NCBI GenBank assembly: GCA_964654285.1
Contig: CAZZJC010000004.1
Span: 62,001 to 126,000 of the forward strand
DNA from: BJHQ01 sp964654285
GTDB taxonomy: Bacteria; Planctomycetota; UBA11346
Length of the DNA: 64,000 nt
Reading direction: 5' to 3'
The notes beneath the pieces were generated by a model, which saw nothing but the letters and a program-made list of their open reading frames with translations, made no database searches and had not been told where the DNA came from. Shown one piece after another: positions 19,601-28,953 of the stretch; position 1 is the stretch's first letter, and every line of letters begins with the position of its first letter. The translations under genes were made by a program, and so were the position numbers.

Positions 19601-19811
19601 CAACGCCACCTCGGGGCATGGCCTGGGGGTGACCCGGGTCGCCGCGCATGCCATCGCGGCCAGGTCGCCGCAGGGCTGCTATTTCGCCGTGATGACCATC
19701 CAGCGCGGCCCGGCCCCGGCGGTCAGGGTCGACGGCAAGGGGCTGGCCGCGACCTTCACCATCGGTTCGCGGCGGATCCGCTGGGACGGCGCGAAGGTGG
19801 TCATCGAATAG
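16614..19811 (+). CDS. Heparinase II/III-family polysaccharide lyase
   Basis: A 1065-residue protein with a signal peptide (MRLLALLVLLLPFALEAG). The (alpha/alpha)6-toroid entry is typical: EHPRLLFRQEDLPALQAKA, then MWxxx-type helical repeats up to ISWGLTTRHAPN. A beta-sandwich-like stretch near residues 410-500 (ARFLLDGVPLAHR, GRHLFLVDVRMG) interrupts the toroid. The toroid then resumes, followed by NHQGPLRYAGPY and the C-terminal beta-sheet domains. The family cleaves uronic-acid-containing polysaccharides by beta-elimination, normally outside the cytoplasm; the substrate is not predictable. I start at the second of two nearby ATGs (16614), because GGA sits six bases upstream; 16608 is the alternative. 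It follows the giant PQQ-like gene by 29 bp. Confidence 0.75.
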   Translation: MRLLALLVLLLPFALEAGEAGAAPVLGIDLVVLDAVGRETDGPRQPLALYLRRVGAQWARPIALGLNSGFHPGRVVEATIDATAMRLALAFDLKDDAWMTGGPASYVITLHRDPDGSWRGRHAGFFADLAVEGDVVATVHPAYRQLRPPAGLREHPRLLFRQEDLPALQAKAKTPFGQAALAAMQDAAGLALRYRLTGDAALAEESRRKASALMADQTSGSKSVAHRVWSWRAEEISLAFDLCHDAWPADYRQEVAAYLAKVAEQAFFNHGSFTEYISWGLTTRHAPNLLYGPALAGLAILGEPEPPDAAPQAYLDGRDPRSPLPARSNLPEDLPVAPFSDGVMPGSWLYAGPVLPEKGQTAAPALGPDAVPRPGGNLATNAGPVAAGPVPWRLLGTDLVSANGIDLTAANRHAYHSRNCLATVIAVDSTRWLRLEAGLDNAIEDARFLLDGVPLAHRDVIRVAPGRHLFLVDVRMGKTNPWGRIALKPRFTSIAPDQAEGLVTRLAAASRERLAAWEDDRAYHQANQGASPRFRNLFMMGESLMYAFYRQGIGDGGFQAGAMSPMFNHQGPLRYAGPYRTMLGRDCSSHDDVTAFLPRRLMPFVYAAEGPPQVQAINGDATFFMNGWFETRDAGPECFALLHPLSPPAFQPALLWAWNRHVGVRSAEDSAKILVPGGLRGASDRSGKAVEYNTFPVYAFVHYPLGVEAKPPAACLPLTWAAPGQGWYCFRNRWQDGDDAVVQVFAKARMVKDFSPANAGAWRVLALGREWVVGPRDHDGARGTESVVVLPDRRDLNDQACGVVTWSSTQPDGSGGVTIDLDQVYASARTVGKGRAPLYSDPGSVLLAPNLASSGISGRRAFAVDFSGKCGAPVLLAVLDEVRGDAGSVWLHQVESISEAWGRFNVQAPDGTIINPNDAKRKIPWINGLGSSVPEGWKILQHRDPKVPEVWTPSGDTVATVSGSGFVLAKGDAALHATFAPTDGFALAPRTVTTLHNATSGHGLGVTRVAAHAIAARSPQGCYFAVMTIQRGPAPAVRVDGKGLAATFTIGSRRIRWDGAKVVIE

Positions 19812-19823
19812 ACCCGGAAGCAG

Positions 19824-19839
19824 GCGGCGGCGCCGCCGC
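19824..19839. terminator. GC palindrome between convergent genes
   Basis: A perfect 16-bp palindrome, GCGGCGGCGCCGCCGC, in the 40-bp gap between the lyase gene and the hybrid kinase gene. Its position suggests a bidirectional stop, but there is no T-run and no loop, so this is weak. Confidence 0.25.
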
Positions 19840-19851
19840 GTGCAGCGGTGG

Positions 19852-22800
19852 TCAGGCTCGGCGTCGGCGAGCGATGAGGTCGGCCAGGACCACGGACATT
19901 TCGGTGAAACGGTAGGGTTTGGCGATGAAGGCGTCGGGGGCGGGCCCGCTGGCGTCATCGTCCAGGGGTTCGCTGTATCCGGAACAGAGCAGGATCGGCA
20001 CCCGCGAGTCGATGCCGCGTATCGCCCGCAAGGCGTCGCGCCCGTTCATGCGCGGCATGACCATGTCGAGGATGACCGCCGCGATGCCGGCGTGGTCGCG
20101 CCGGAAGACCTCCACCGCTTCGCTGCCATCGCCGACGGTGCGGATCCGGTAGCCGAGATCGGAGAGGCCCTCCTCGACCAGGCGGCGCAGGTCCGGTTCG
20201 TCGTCGGCGACCAGGATGGTGAGCCCCTCGCGGGGTGCGGCCCTGTGCGCGGTCGGGCTGGCGTTCTCAACCTGGCCCGTCCGCACTGGCAGGCGCAGAT
20301 CGACGCAGGCGCCCTGACCGGGTTCGCTGTCGATGAAGATCGCACCCCCGTGATCGATCGCGGTGGCATAGGCGAGGGACAGGCCGAGCCCGGTCCCCTT
20401 GCCCGGCTCCTTGGTGGTGAAGAACGGCTCGAAGGCGCGGGCCTTCACCTCGGGCGTCATGCCGGGTCCGGTGTCGCTGACGCGGATGCGCAGGCACGGA
20501 CCGGGCGGCAGGGGGAATGCCGCAAGTCGCGGGTGGCCGTGGGGCAGGTCGTCATCGCAGGTGCTGATGGTCAGCACGCCGCCTTCCGGCATGGCGTCGC
20601 GGGCGTTCAGGCCCAGGTTGAGGACCACATGCTGGATCTGGGTCGCATCGCCGTCGACCGTGCAGCGTGTCGCGGCGAGGTCCAGGCGCAGGTCGATCCG
20701 GCGGTCGAGGCCGGGTCGCAGCAGATCGACCGTGGCCAGGATCGCCCGGTGGGCGTCGAAGAGCGCCTTCGGCCGATGGCCCTTGCGGGCGAAGGCGAGC
20801 AGGCGTCCGGTCAGGCCGGCAGCGCGTTCGGCCGCGTCGACGATCACCCGGGCCGGCTCGTCCAGCCCGGCATCGCCCGCCGAACGGCGCTGGATCAGCT
20901 CGGCGTTGCCGAGGATCGCCGCCAGCATGTTGTTGAAATCATGCGCCACCCCGCCGGCGAGCTGGCCGACGGCATCCATCTTCTGGGCCTGGCGCAGCTC
21001 CTCTTCGAGCAGGCGCTGATCGCTGATGTCGCGCACGGCGGCGAAGATCCGGCCCTGGCCGGCGAGGGGGAAGGCGTTCCACGACAGCCATTTCCAGGAA
21101 CCGTCCTTGCAGGCGTAGCGGTTGACGAAGCCGCGCACCACCTGTCCGGCCACGAGCTGGCCGCCGGCGGCGATGGTGGCCTCGCGGTCGTCGGGGTGGA
21201 CGAAGTCGAGCCACGGCCGCGCCAGCAGCTCCTCGCGGCTCCAGCCCAGGGTGGTGGTCCAGGCCGGGTTGATCTGGATCAGCCGGCCATCGAAGCCGGC
21301 GATGCCGAGCATGTCCGGAGTCAGGTTGAAGAAGCTGTCGCGCTCGGCCTCCAGACGCTTGCGCTCGGTGATCTCGAGGAAGATCGCCGCCATGCGGCCG
21401 GGCGCGATCCGGAAGGCGCGCACGTCGAAGGCGCCGGCGATCCGGCCGTCGGCGTAGACCATGTTCTCGGTGGCCCAGACGCCGCCCTCGCGGGCGATGC
21501 GGCGGTAGATGTCCGGCACCGGGGTGCCGACCAGGGCCGGGAAGGCGGTCTCGATCAGACCGCCGACCAGCGCGGCGCTGTCGATCCCGGTCAGGCGGTC
21601 GCCGGCCGGATTGGCGCCCTCGAAGATCAGCCGGCCGTCGGGTTCGAGCCGCCAGAGGTGGATGCCCATCGGCGACGACTCGATCAGCGCCCGCGTGCGG
21701 GCCTCGCTTTCGCGCAGACGGCGGTCGGCGGCGCGTTCCTCACTCTGGTCGCGGAAGACCAGGACCACGCCATCGATGCGTCCGTCAGCGGTCCGGATCG
21801 GTGCGCCGCTGTCGGCGATCGGGCGCACGGCCCCGTCGCGTGCGACCAGTTCGGTGTGGTTGGCGAGGCCGACCACCTGGCCATCGCGCAGCACGTGCGC
21901 GACCGGGCTCTCGACCGTGCTCCCGTCGAGCTCGCTGCGGATGACGAACACCTCGCTGAGGTCCCGGCCGACGGCTTCGGCTTTCGACCAGCCCGTGAGC
22001 CTCTCCGCCACCGGATTCATCCGGGTCACGCAGCCGCGCGTGTCGGTGGCGATCACCGCGTCACCGATCGAATCCAGGGTGATGCGCAGTTCCTCACGCT
22101 CGGCCAGGGTCAGGCGCTCGGCGCGCAGACGATGGGCGAAATGATGCGACACCGCCAGACCGCCGAACAGGGCCGCGATCAGCACGATGAGACGCTCGAT
22201 CTTCTCCTGCGACGAGCCCGACCCGAGGACCTCGTACCAGAATGATGCGCCTGGCTGGAAGAAAACGTGGGCCAGGGCATCCATGCAGGCGATCAGGCAC
22301 CAGGCGGCAAGGGTCAGACCCATGATCAGGCCGTGATTCCGGCGCTCCGGTTGGGGGGGAAGACCGAGCAGCCGGCGCACCCAGGTGAGATGACGGAGGA
22401 GGTCGCATGCGAGGATCACCAGGAAGTTGTTGATCGGCGTTTTCAAGGCGATCATCGACAGCAGGTCGGGATGGATGGACAGATTGGCCTTGGGATACCA
22501 GAACGGCGGATTCAGCTGGTAGCTCCAGGCAAATACCGTGAACAGCATGGGAATGCTCACGGCTTCGAACACCAGCTCAGCGACATAGACGCTGTATTGC
22601 CAGCCTCCACCAGCCCGACGCCGCTCGGCGCACCAGCCATGCCAGGCGAACCAGAGCGTGCTGAACAGTCCCACCGACAGGTTCGCCCAGCCGTTCTCAG
22701 GCCAGAGCCACCAGCAGGCCTGACCGCCGAACAGGCCCGCGGCCAAGCCGGCCCGCCAACCCCAGGTCAACGCCAGGAGCAGGGGCGCGACCAACCCGAG

Positions 22801-22944
22801 AATGAGGCTGACGCGATGCGTCCCATCGTTGAAGAGGGTGATATCCTGGACGAAGATCGTGCTCACGACCCCGACCGCGAAGGCGACGAGCAGGAAGAAC
22901 GGCGATCGGCGCGGCCGGTCAAGGTGCAGGGCGTGGTCTGACAC
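19852..22944 (-). CDS. Membrane hybrid histidine kinase with multiple PAS domains
   Basis: About 1030 residues. The N-terminal 280 residues hold some seven or eight hydrophobic segments, a membrane sensor region of MASE type. Three or more PAS domains follow (LDSIGDAVIATDTRGCVTRMN, IESSPMGIHLW, FNLTPDMLGIAGFDG). The phosphoacceptor helix is GGVAHDFNNMLAAILGN, and the ATPase domain has NARDAMPEGG, DTGPGM and GTGLGLS. A C-terminal receiver has its Asp in AVILDMVMPRMNG. No start is clear: I use GTG at 22944, while TTG at 22962 adds six residues; neither has a good ribosome binding site. It is monocistronic and its output is unknown; the terminal receiver suggests phosphate transfer to another protein. 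Confidence 0.88.
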   Translation of the reverse strand: MSDHALHLDRPRRSPFFLLVAFAVGVVSTIFVQDITLFNDGTHRVSLILGLVAPLLLALTWGWRAGLAAGLFGGQACWWLWPENGWANLSVGLFSTLWFAWHGWCAERRRAGGGWQYSVYVAELVFEAVSIPMLFTVFAWSYQLNPPFWYPKANLSIHPDLLSMIALKTPINNFLVILACDLLRHLTWVRRLLGLPPQPERRNHGLIMGLTLAAWCLIACMDALAHVFFQPGASFWYEVLGSGSSQEKIERLIVLIAALFGGLAVSHHFAHRLRAERLTLAEREELRITLDSIGDAVIATDTRGCVTRMNPVAERLTGWSKAEAVGRDLSEVFVIRSELDGSTVESPVAHVLRDGQVVGLANHTELVARDGAVRPIADSGAPIRTADGRIDGVVLVFRDQSEERAADRRLRESEARTRALIESSPMGIHLWRLEPDGRLIFEGANPAGDRLTGIDSAALVGGLIETAFPALVGTPVPDIYRRIAREGGVWATENMVYADGRIAGAFDVRAFRIAPGRMAAIFLEITERKRLEAERDSFFNLTPDMLGIAGFDGRLIQINPAWTTTLGWSREELLARPWLDFVHPDDREATIAAGGQLVAGQVVRGFVNRYACKDGSWKWLSWNAFPLAGQGRIFAAVRDISDQRLLEEELRQAQKMDAVGQLAGGVAHDFNNMLAAILGNAELIQRRSAGDAGLDEPARVIVDAAERAAGLTGRLLAFARKGHRPKALFDAHRAILATVDLLRPGLDRRIDLRLDLAATRCTVDGDATQIQHVVLNLGLNARDAMPEGGVLTISTCDDDLPHGHPRLAAFPLPPGPCLRIRVSDTGPGMTPEVKARAFEPFFTTKEPGKGTGLGLSLAYATAIDHGGAIFIDSEPGQGACVDLRLPVRTGQVENASPTAHRAAPREGLTILVADDEPDLRRLVEEGLSDLGYRIRTVGDGSEAVEVFRRDHAGIAAVILDMVMPRMNGRDALRAIRGIDSRVPILLCSGYSEPLDDDASGPAPDAFIAKPYRFTEMSVVLADLIARRRRA

Positions 22945-22989
22945 GGGAGGTCTCGGGAACAAGGTCTGGGTGCAATCTAATGCGCGAGG

Positions 22990-23634
22990 CTACGGAAGCG
23001 AGACCTCGACCATGTCAGCAGCCAACAGCCCGCTGACGAAGCCCGCCACGACCCCCCCCTGCGCCTGGCAGACCGCCGGAATGAAATGGACGTGGTCGCG
23101 GAAAGGCAGACTGCCGCCCACCGCCGCCGTGACCGGGCCGAGGTCCGCCACCGGGACGCGGCATCCGGCCATCACCGCCAGGGCGATGCGGTCGTAGGCG
23201 GCGTGGTCGGCCTCATGGCGGCGGAAGCTGGCCTGGCGCCCGTTGTGGCGGATCTCATCGAGCGGCGAGGTGCGCACCCAGGCGAAGATGCTGCCATGCG
23301 CGCGCACCAGCTCCACGATGGCGGTCAGGTTGGCGCGGTAGGCGTCGGCCTCCACCTGGATCCGGCCTTCCTGACGCTTGATGTCGTGCAGACCCGCGTT
23401 GACCAGGACGAGATCGGGGGCGAAGCCGGGACGGGCGAAGACCTCGCGCAGATGCGCCAGGACCATCTGCGAATCCCCGCCGTTGGCGCCGGTCGCTTGC
23501 AACGGGTCGGTCAGTTGCGCCCCGGCACCGCCTTTGCGGTCGTAGGAAATCCACCCGGGCAGGGCGGCGTGCAGATGCGGGCCATAGTCGATGCTGATCG
23601 AATCACCGACGACATAGAGGGCGCGTTGCGGCAT
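22990..23634 (-). CDS. SGNH/GDSL-family hydrolase
   Basis: A 214-residue predicted esterase. Block I VVGDSISIDYG has the nucleophile Ser, block III is VNAGLHD with the oxyanion Asn, and block V DHVHF has the Asp-x-x-His pair. Gly of block II may lie in GAGAQLTD. No signal peptide is visible. Members remove acyl groups from carbohydrates or lipids; here the substrate is unknown. It lies 45 bp upstream of the hybrid kinase on the same strand and 143 bp from carA, which runs the other way. Confidence 0.8.
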   Translation of the reverse strand: MPQRALYVVGDSISIDYGPHLHAALPGWISYDRKGGAGAQLTDPLQATGANGGDSQMVLAHLREVFARPGFAPDLVLVNAGLHDIKRQEGRIQVEADAYRANLTAIVELVRAHGSIFAWVRTSPLDEIRHNGRQASFRRHEADHAAYDRIALAVMAGCRVPVADLGPVTAAVGGSLPFRDHVHFIPAVCQAQGGVVAGFVSGLLAADMVEVSLP

Positions 23635-23777
23635 GGCGGCTCCGACGATTGGCGGAAGCTACGGTCATGGTCGGGGCCACAAGCGGTCCGGCCGCCGCCG
23701 GATCGCGCAGCGCGGCTCCGGCTGGCCTTGCGGCACCGGACACGGCCCTAGCATCCGAGCGTCAGCAAGGAGCCCGC

Positions 23778-24935
23778 ATGGCCGCCGCCCGCCTCGTTTT
23801 CGCCGATGGGACCGTCTTCAGGGGCCGGTCGGTGGGTGCCCCAGGCAGGACCGTGGGCGGCGAAGCCGTGTTCAATACCGGCATGACCGGCTACCAGGAA
23901 GTGCTGAGCGATCCCTCGTACTGCGGCCAGATCGTCACCCTGACCTATCCGGAAGTCGGCAACTACGGCTGCACCGATGTCGATCTGGAGAGCGACCGCG
24001 CCCAGGTGTCCGGCTTCGTGATGCGCAACTGCTGCCACGAACCGTCGAACTTCCGCGCCACCGAATCGCTGCCGGACTTCCTCAAGCGCCATGGCATCGT
24101 CGCCATCGACGGCGTCGACACCCGCGCCATCACCCGCAAGCTGCGGGTCAGCGGCGCGATGAACGCGGTGATCTCCAGCGATGAATCCGCCAGCGACGCG
24201 CAACTGGGCGAAGCCGCCCGCACCACCCCGTCGATGGCCGGACTCGACCTCGCCAGCCGGGTGACCTGCGCCAAGCCCTACACCTGGACGGAAGCCAGCA
24301 GTCCGGCGCAGTTCGGCCAACCGGCCGGCAGCCCCCTGCCCGGCTGGCCGACCTTCGCCAGGCGGCCGCACGTCGTCGCGATCGACTGCGGCGTGAAGCG
24401 CAACATCCTCCGCCTGCTGGTGTCCTGCGGCTTCGACGTGACCGTGGTGCCGGCGGCGACTCCGGCGGCCGACATCCTGGCGCGCAAGCCCGACGGCATC
24501 TTCCTCTCGAACGGTCCCGGCGATCCGGCCGCGACCACCGCGACCATCGCCACGGTGAAGGATCTCATCCGCACCGACATCCCGCTGTTCGGAATCTGCC
24601 TCGGGCACCAGATCCTGGGTCTGAGCTACGGCGCGACGACCTACAAGCTCAAGTTCGGCCATCGCGGCGCGAACCATCCGATCCAGCGCGTGGCCGACGG
24701 GGTGGTCGAGATCGCCTCGCACAACCACGGCTTCGCGGTCGATCCCGCCAGCCTGCCCGCCGACGTGCGCCAGAGCCATGTCAACCTCAACGACCGCACC
24801 TGCGCCGGCATCGAGCACACGAGGAAGCGCCAGTTCAGCGTGCAGTACCACCCCGAGGCCGCCCCCGGCCCGGCCGACCCGCTCTACCTGTTCCGCCAGT
24901 TCGCCCAGCACATCGCCGGCAGCAAAGCCGGCTGA
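23778..24935 (+). CDS. carA: Carbamoyl-phosphate synthase small subunit
   Basis: A 385-residue glutaminase subunit that delivers ammonia to CarB for carbamoyl phosphate, the precursor of pyrimidines and arginine. The N-terminal domain has VGGEAVFNTGMTGYQE. The class I amidotransferase domain has LFGICLGHQ with the nucleophile Cys near residue 275 and the His/Glu pair in YHPEA. Length is normal for the family. The ATG at 23778 has AAGGAG at proper spacing, whereas upstream in-frame codons add an unrelated basic stretch. It precedes mtnA by 12 bp; carB is not in the window. Confidence 0.96.
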   Translation: MAAARLVFADGTVFRGRSVGAPGRTVGGEAVFNTGMTGYQEVLSDPSYCGQIVTLTYPEVGNYGCTDVDLESDRAQVSGFVMRNCCHEPSNFRATESLPDFLKRHGIVAIDGVDTRAITRKLRVSGAMNAVISSDESASDAQLGEAARTTPSMAGLDLASRVTCAKPYTWTEASSPAQFGQPAGSPLPGWPTFARRPHVVAIDCGVKRNILRLLVSCGFDVTVVPAATPAADILARKPDGIFLSNGPGDPAATTATIATVKDLIRTDIPLFGICLGHQILGLSYGATTYKLKFGHRGANHPIQRVADGVVEIASHNHGFAVDPASLPADVRQSHVNLNDRTCAGIEHTRKRQFSVQYHPEAAPGPADPLYLFRQFAQHIAGSKAG

Positions 24936-24947
24936 GCAAGGATCCGC

Positions 24948-26146
<1,199 letters not shown>

Positions 26147-26147
<1 letters not shown>

Positions 26148-26584
26148 TGGACGATCGCCCCGGATCGGTGCGCCTGGCGCCCGGGGTGTGGATCCAGGCC
26201 GCCGATCTGACCTGGGAGGCGACCCGCTCCGGCGGCCCCGGTGGCCAGGGTGTGAACACGACCTCCAGCCGCTGCCAGCTGCGCCTGCACGTCGGTGCCA
26301 TCGTCGGCCTGACTCCGGCCGCGCGCGTACGCCTCGCCCACCTCGCCGGGACCCGCCTGACCGCCGCGGGCGAACTCATCATCGCGAGCGAGGAAACCCG
26401 CAGCCTGCACCGCAACCGCGATCTGGCCCTGGAACGCCTGTGCGAACTCGTGATCGATGCCAAGGCGGTGCCGCCGCCGCGCCGGCCGACGAAACCCTCG
26501 CGCGGCGCGGTGCGCCGTCGGCTGGAAGGCAAGGCCCGCCGGGCCGAGACCAAGCGCGAACGCCGTCTCGATGAGCGGGCCTGA
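26147..26584 (+). CDS. arfB: ArfB-like peptidyl-tRNA hydrolase (ribosome rescue)
   Basis: A 145-residue protein with the GGQ motif in SGGPGGQGVNTTSSRCQLRL, which places the catalytic Gln in the peptidyl transferase centre. ELIIASEETRSLHRNR is the conserved second half of the domain. The C-terminal 40 residues are very basic (RRPTKPSRGAVRRR, KRERR), matching the ArfB tail that enters the empty mRNA channel of stalled ribosomes. There are no codon-recognition domains. Its ATG shares one base with the mtnA stop. A second GGQ protein is encoded 470 bp downstream on the other strand. Confidence 0.88.
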
Positions 26585-26587
26585 TCC

Positions 26588-27061
26588 TCAGGCGCAGGCG
26601 GCAGCCAGCGCCGCCACCGTGCCCAGCCCGGGTACCGGCCACGCGGCGGCGACTTCGGCCAGCGGGCGCAGGGCGAACCCGCGCTGGGCCAGGCGCGGAT
26701 GCGGCAGCACCAGCACGGGCGTCGCCAGGGCCAGACCGTCGGCGCGCAGGAGCATATCGATGTCGAGCGTGCGCGGCCCCCAGTGCATGGTGCGCGTGCG
26801 GCCGCAGGCGCATTCGACCGCCTGCAGGCGGTGCAGCAGCTGATGCGGGCCGAGCGCGGTCGCGACCACCCAGGCGGCGTTGAGGAACGCGGGTTGCCGG
26901 GGACCGCCGACCGGCGCGGTTTCATGCAGCGCCGAGATCGCCTCCACCCGGACCATGCCATCGGCCGCCAGCAGGCCAGCCGCGCGGGCGATGGTGCCGG
27001 CCCGGTCACCCAGGTTGGACCCCACGCCGATGGCATACCGATGCGCCGGCTCAGCGGACAT
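26588..27061 (-). CDS. folK: 2-amino-4-hydroxy-6-hydroxymethyldihydropteridine pyrophosphokinase
   Basis: A 157-residue HPPK that transfers pyrophosphate from ATP to the pterin in folate synthesis. It shows the start motif IGVGSNLGDR, the substrate loop ETAPVGGPRQPAFLNAA, and the signature GPRTLDIDML with the Mg-binding Asp pair, then LPHPRLAQRGFAL. Length is normal. Its start overlaps the upstream release-factor-like gene by 11 bp, so the two are probably co-transcribed; it converges on arfB with a 3-bp gap. Confidence 0.95.
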   Translation of the reverse strand: MSAEPAHRYAIGVGSNLGDRAGTIARAAGLLAADGMVRVEAISALHETAPVGGPRQPAFLNAAWVVATALGPHQLLHRLQAVECACGRTRTMHWGPRTLDIDMLLRADGLALATPVLVLPHPRLAQRGFALRPLAEVAAAWPVPGLGTVAALAAACA

Positions 27062-27560
27062 GGATCGCCCCCAGGCCGTTCTCGCTGCGGATGCGCGTGG
27101 CTTCCTGCAGGACTTCGGCGTCGGCCCCGAGCAGCTTCACGAGCTGGCTCGTGGTCACGCCGAGTTCCCCGGCCGCCTGCGCGAGCGATCCGGCCTGACG
27201 CGTGAGCGCATCCAGGCAGCAGGCGGCGACGGAGGGGAAATCGTCGGCCCGGGCACCCAAGGTGATCCGTCCGCCTTTGCTGCGCCACGGTTCCATCCAG
27301 GCGGAATCCGCCAGGCCACGCAGGCGGCAGGCGAGGCGCAGGCGCAGCCGGGCGAGGGCGTCCGCCTGGTTGCGCGCGCGGTGGCGGTGGTCCTGGCACT
27401 GCGCCGTGATGCCGGCGGCGCGGTCGTCGGCGGCAGGATACGTGATCCTCACCGCGCTTTCGCTGCGATTGATGTGCTGCCCACCCGGTCCGGAGGCGCG
27501 GAAGCGCTCCACCGTGCAGGCCGCAAGCAGTTCGGGGTCGGGAAGCCGCCAGGGTGCCAC
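27051..27560 (-). CDS. Release-factor-like GGQ protein with C-terminal helical domain
   Basis: About 169 residues from GTG at 27560. The N-terminal half has FRASGPGGQHINRSESAVRI, the catalytic GGQ loop of class I release factors, followed by HRHRARNQADAL. The C-terminal half has no ArfB basic tail. Instead it carries a helical segment (QAAGELGVTTSQLVKLL) that looks like a helix-turn-helix-type bundle. PVC bacteria commonly encode such stand-alone release-factor-like proteins, with no established function; rescue of stalled ribosomes is the obvious guess. The start codon is uncertain because the frame stays open upstream, opposite the STAS gene. Confidence 0.78.
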   Translation of the reverse strand: MAPWRLPDPELLAACTVERFRASGPGGQHINRSESAVRITYPAADDRAAGITAQCQDHRHRARNQADALARLRLRLACRLRGLADSAWMEPWRSKGGRITLGARADDFPSVAACCLDALTRQAGSLAQAAGELGVTTSQLVKLLGADAEVLQEATRIRSENGLGAIHVR

Positions 27561-27635
27561 GGCGGCCAGGGTGGCCGCTGCGCCGGCCCGGCAAGCCGCT
27601 GGCGCTCCCCGGCACCTGCCCCTAGGGTGCCCAGC

Positions 27636-27932
27636 GTGCTCACCCAACGCACCGGATCGCTCCTGCGACTGACGATCACCGATGATCCGGTCTTCCGCGG
27701 CTTCACCTTCGCCCAGCTCGTCCTCGCCGCGATCGCGCCTGACGACCGCGAGATCGTGCTCGACCTCCACCTCATCACCACCCTGCACAGCCCCGGTCTG
27801 GCCAACCTGGTGCAGATCTACGTCTCGTGCACCAAGCGCGGCGTCATCCTGCGCCTGGCCGGGGTCAACGAGTTCAACCGCCGGCTGCTGACCAGCACCC
27901 ACCTCGACCAGTTGTTCACTTTCCAGGATTGA
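27636..27932 (+). CDS. STAS-domain protein (anti-sigma-factor-antagonist-like)
   Basis: A 98-residue single-domain protein. DREIVLDLHLITTLHSPGLANLVQIY matches the central strand and helix of STAS proteins, where a Ser in the sequence S-x-G-L is the usual phosphorylation site; here HSPGL keeps that Ser. RGVILRLAGV and FNRRLLTSTHLDQLF complete the fold. It probably takes part in partner-switching regulation, but no anti-sigma kinase lies nearby. Start is GTG with a weak AGGG upstream; it is divergent from the release-factor-like gene by 75 bp. Confidence 0.75.
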   Translation: MLTQRTGSLLRLTITDDPVFRGFTFAQLVLAAIAPDDREIVLDLHLITTLHSPGLANLVQIYVSCTKRGVILRLAGVNEFNRRLLTSTHLDQLFTFQD

Positions 27933-28017
27933 TCCCTGTCGCCTTCCACTTGGGCGCTCTGCCCCAGACCCGCATCTCCGCCCCCGTCAAGCGCTACCCG
28001 CAGCCACCGAGCCGACC

Positions 28018-28941
28018 ATGCCCGTTGAGACCGAAACCCTCCTCGCCGCCGCCCGCCAGCACCAGATCCCCGGAGCCGTCGCCATCGCGCCGGTCGCCGG
28101 CGGCCACGTCAGCGTCCGCCTGAGCGGTCCGCAGAGCGAGGCCGAGATCCTCCTGCATGGGGCCCACGTCTGGCATTGGCAGCCGCGCGGCGCGGCCCCG
28201 GTGCTCTGGCGTTCACCGCGCACCGCCTGGCAGCCCGGCACGCCGATGCGCGGCGGCATCCCGGTCTGCTGGCCGTGGATCGGCCGCCGGCCCGACGCGC
28301 CCCTGCATGGCCCGGTGCGCACGGTGCCGTGGACCCTGGCCCGCACCGCCGTCCTTGCCGAAGGCGCGATCGAAGCCGTGCTGACTCTTTCCGGCGCGGA
28401 CCTGCCGCCCGGACCCTGGCCGCAGCGGTTCGACCTCGAACTCACGGTGCGCGCCGGCGCAGCGCTCGACGTGGGCCTGACCTGCACCAACCCGAACGAC
28501 GCGGCGATCGTGCACGCCGGCGCCTTGCACACCTACCTCGCCCTGGGCGATGCCCGCCGGGCGGCCATCCTCGGCCTGGGCGGGCTCGACTACCATCAGC
28601 CCGAGCAGTACCAGACCTGGATCCGGGACGAGGAACCCATCCTCCGCTGCACCGGCACCGAGCTCAACCGCACCTACCGCGACACCGGCCCGGCGCGGCC
28701 GGTGGTGATCGATGATCCGGTCCTGGGCCGCCGCCTGCGCATCGTCCGCCATGGCAGCGCCGCGAGCGTGGCCTGGAATCCAGGCGTGGATCGCAGCCTG
28801 GCCGTGGCCGATCTGGGCGAAGGCGCCTGGACCGGCTTCGCCTGCATCGAGGCGGTCAACACCGAATGGGATGCGCGCACCCTCGCCGCCGGGACTTCGC
28901 ACCGTCTGGGCACGACGATCACGGTCGAGCCGGCGGCGTGA
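28018..28941 (+). CDS. D-hexose-6-phosphate mutarotase (YeaD family)
   Basis: A 307-residue aldose-1-epimerase-like enzyme. HGAHVWHWQP, GGIPVCWPWIG, APLHGPVRTVPW, GALHTYLALGD (catalytic His) and GFACIEAVN (catalytic Glu) are the successive signatures of the glucose-6-phosphate-1-epimerase subfamily. The enzyme interconverts alpha and beta anomers in the cytoplasm. It stands alone, 85 bp after the STAS gene with nothing notable between, and converges on pssA with a 12-bp gap. Confidence 0.9.
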   Translation: MPVETETLLAAARQHQIPGAVAIAPVAGGHVSVRLSGPQSEAEILLHGAHVWHWQPRGAAPVLWRSPRTAWQPGTPMRGGIPVCWPWIGRRPDAPLHGPVRTVPWTLARTAVLAEGAIEAVLTLSGADLPPGPWPQRFDLELTVRAGAALDVGLTCTNPNDAAIVHAGALHTYLALGDARRAAILGLGGLDYHQPEQYQTWIRDEEPILRCTGTELNRTYRDTGPARPVVIDDPVLGRRLRIVRHGSAASVAWNPGVDRSLAVADLGEGAWTGFACIEAVNTEWDARTLAAGTSHRLGTTITVEPAA

Positions 28942-28953
28942 GCGCAGGATCCG

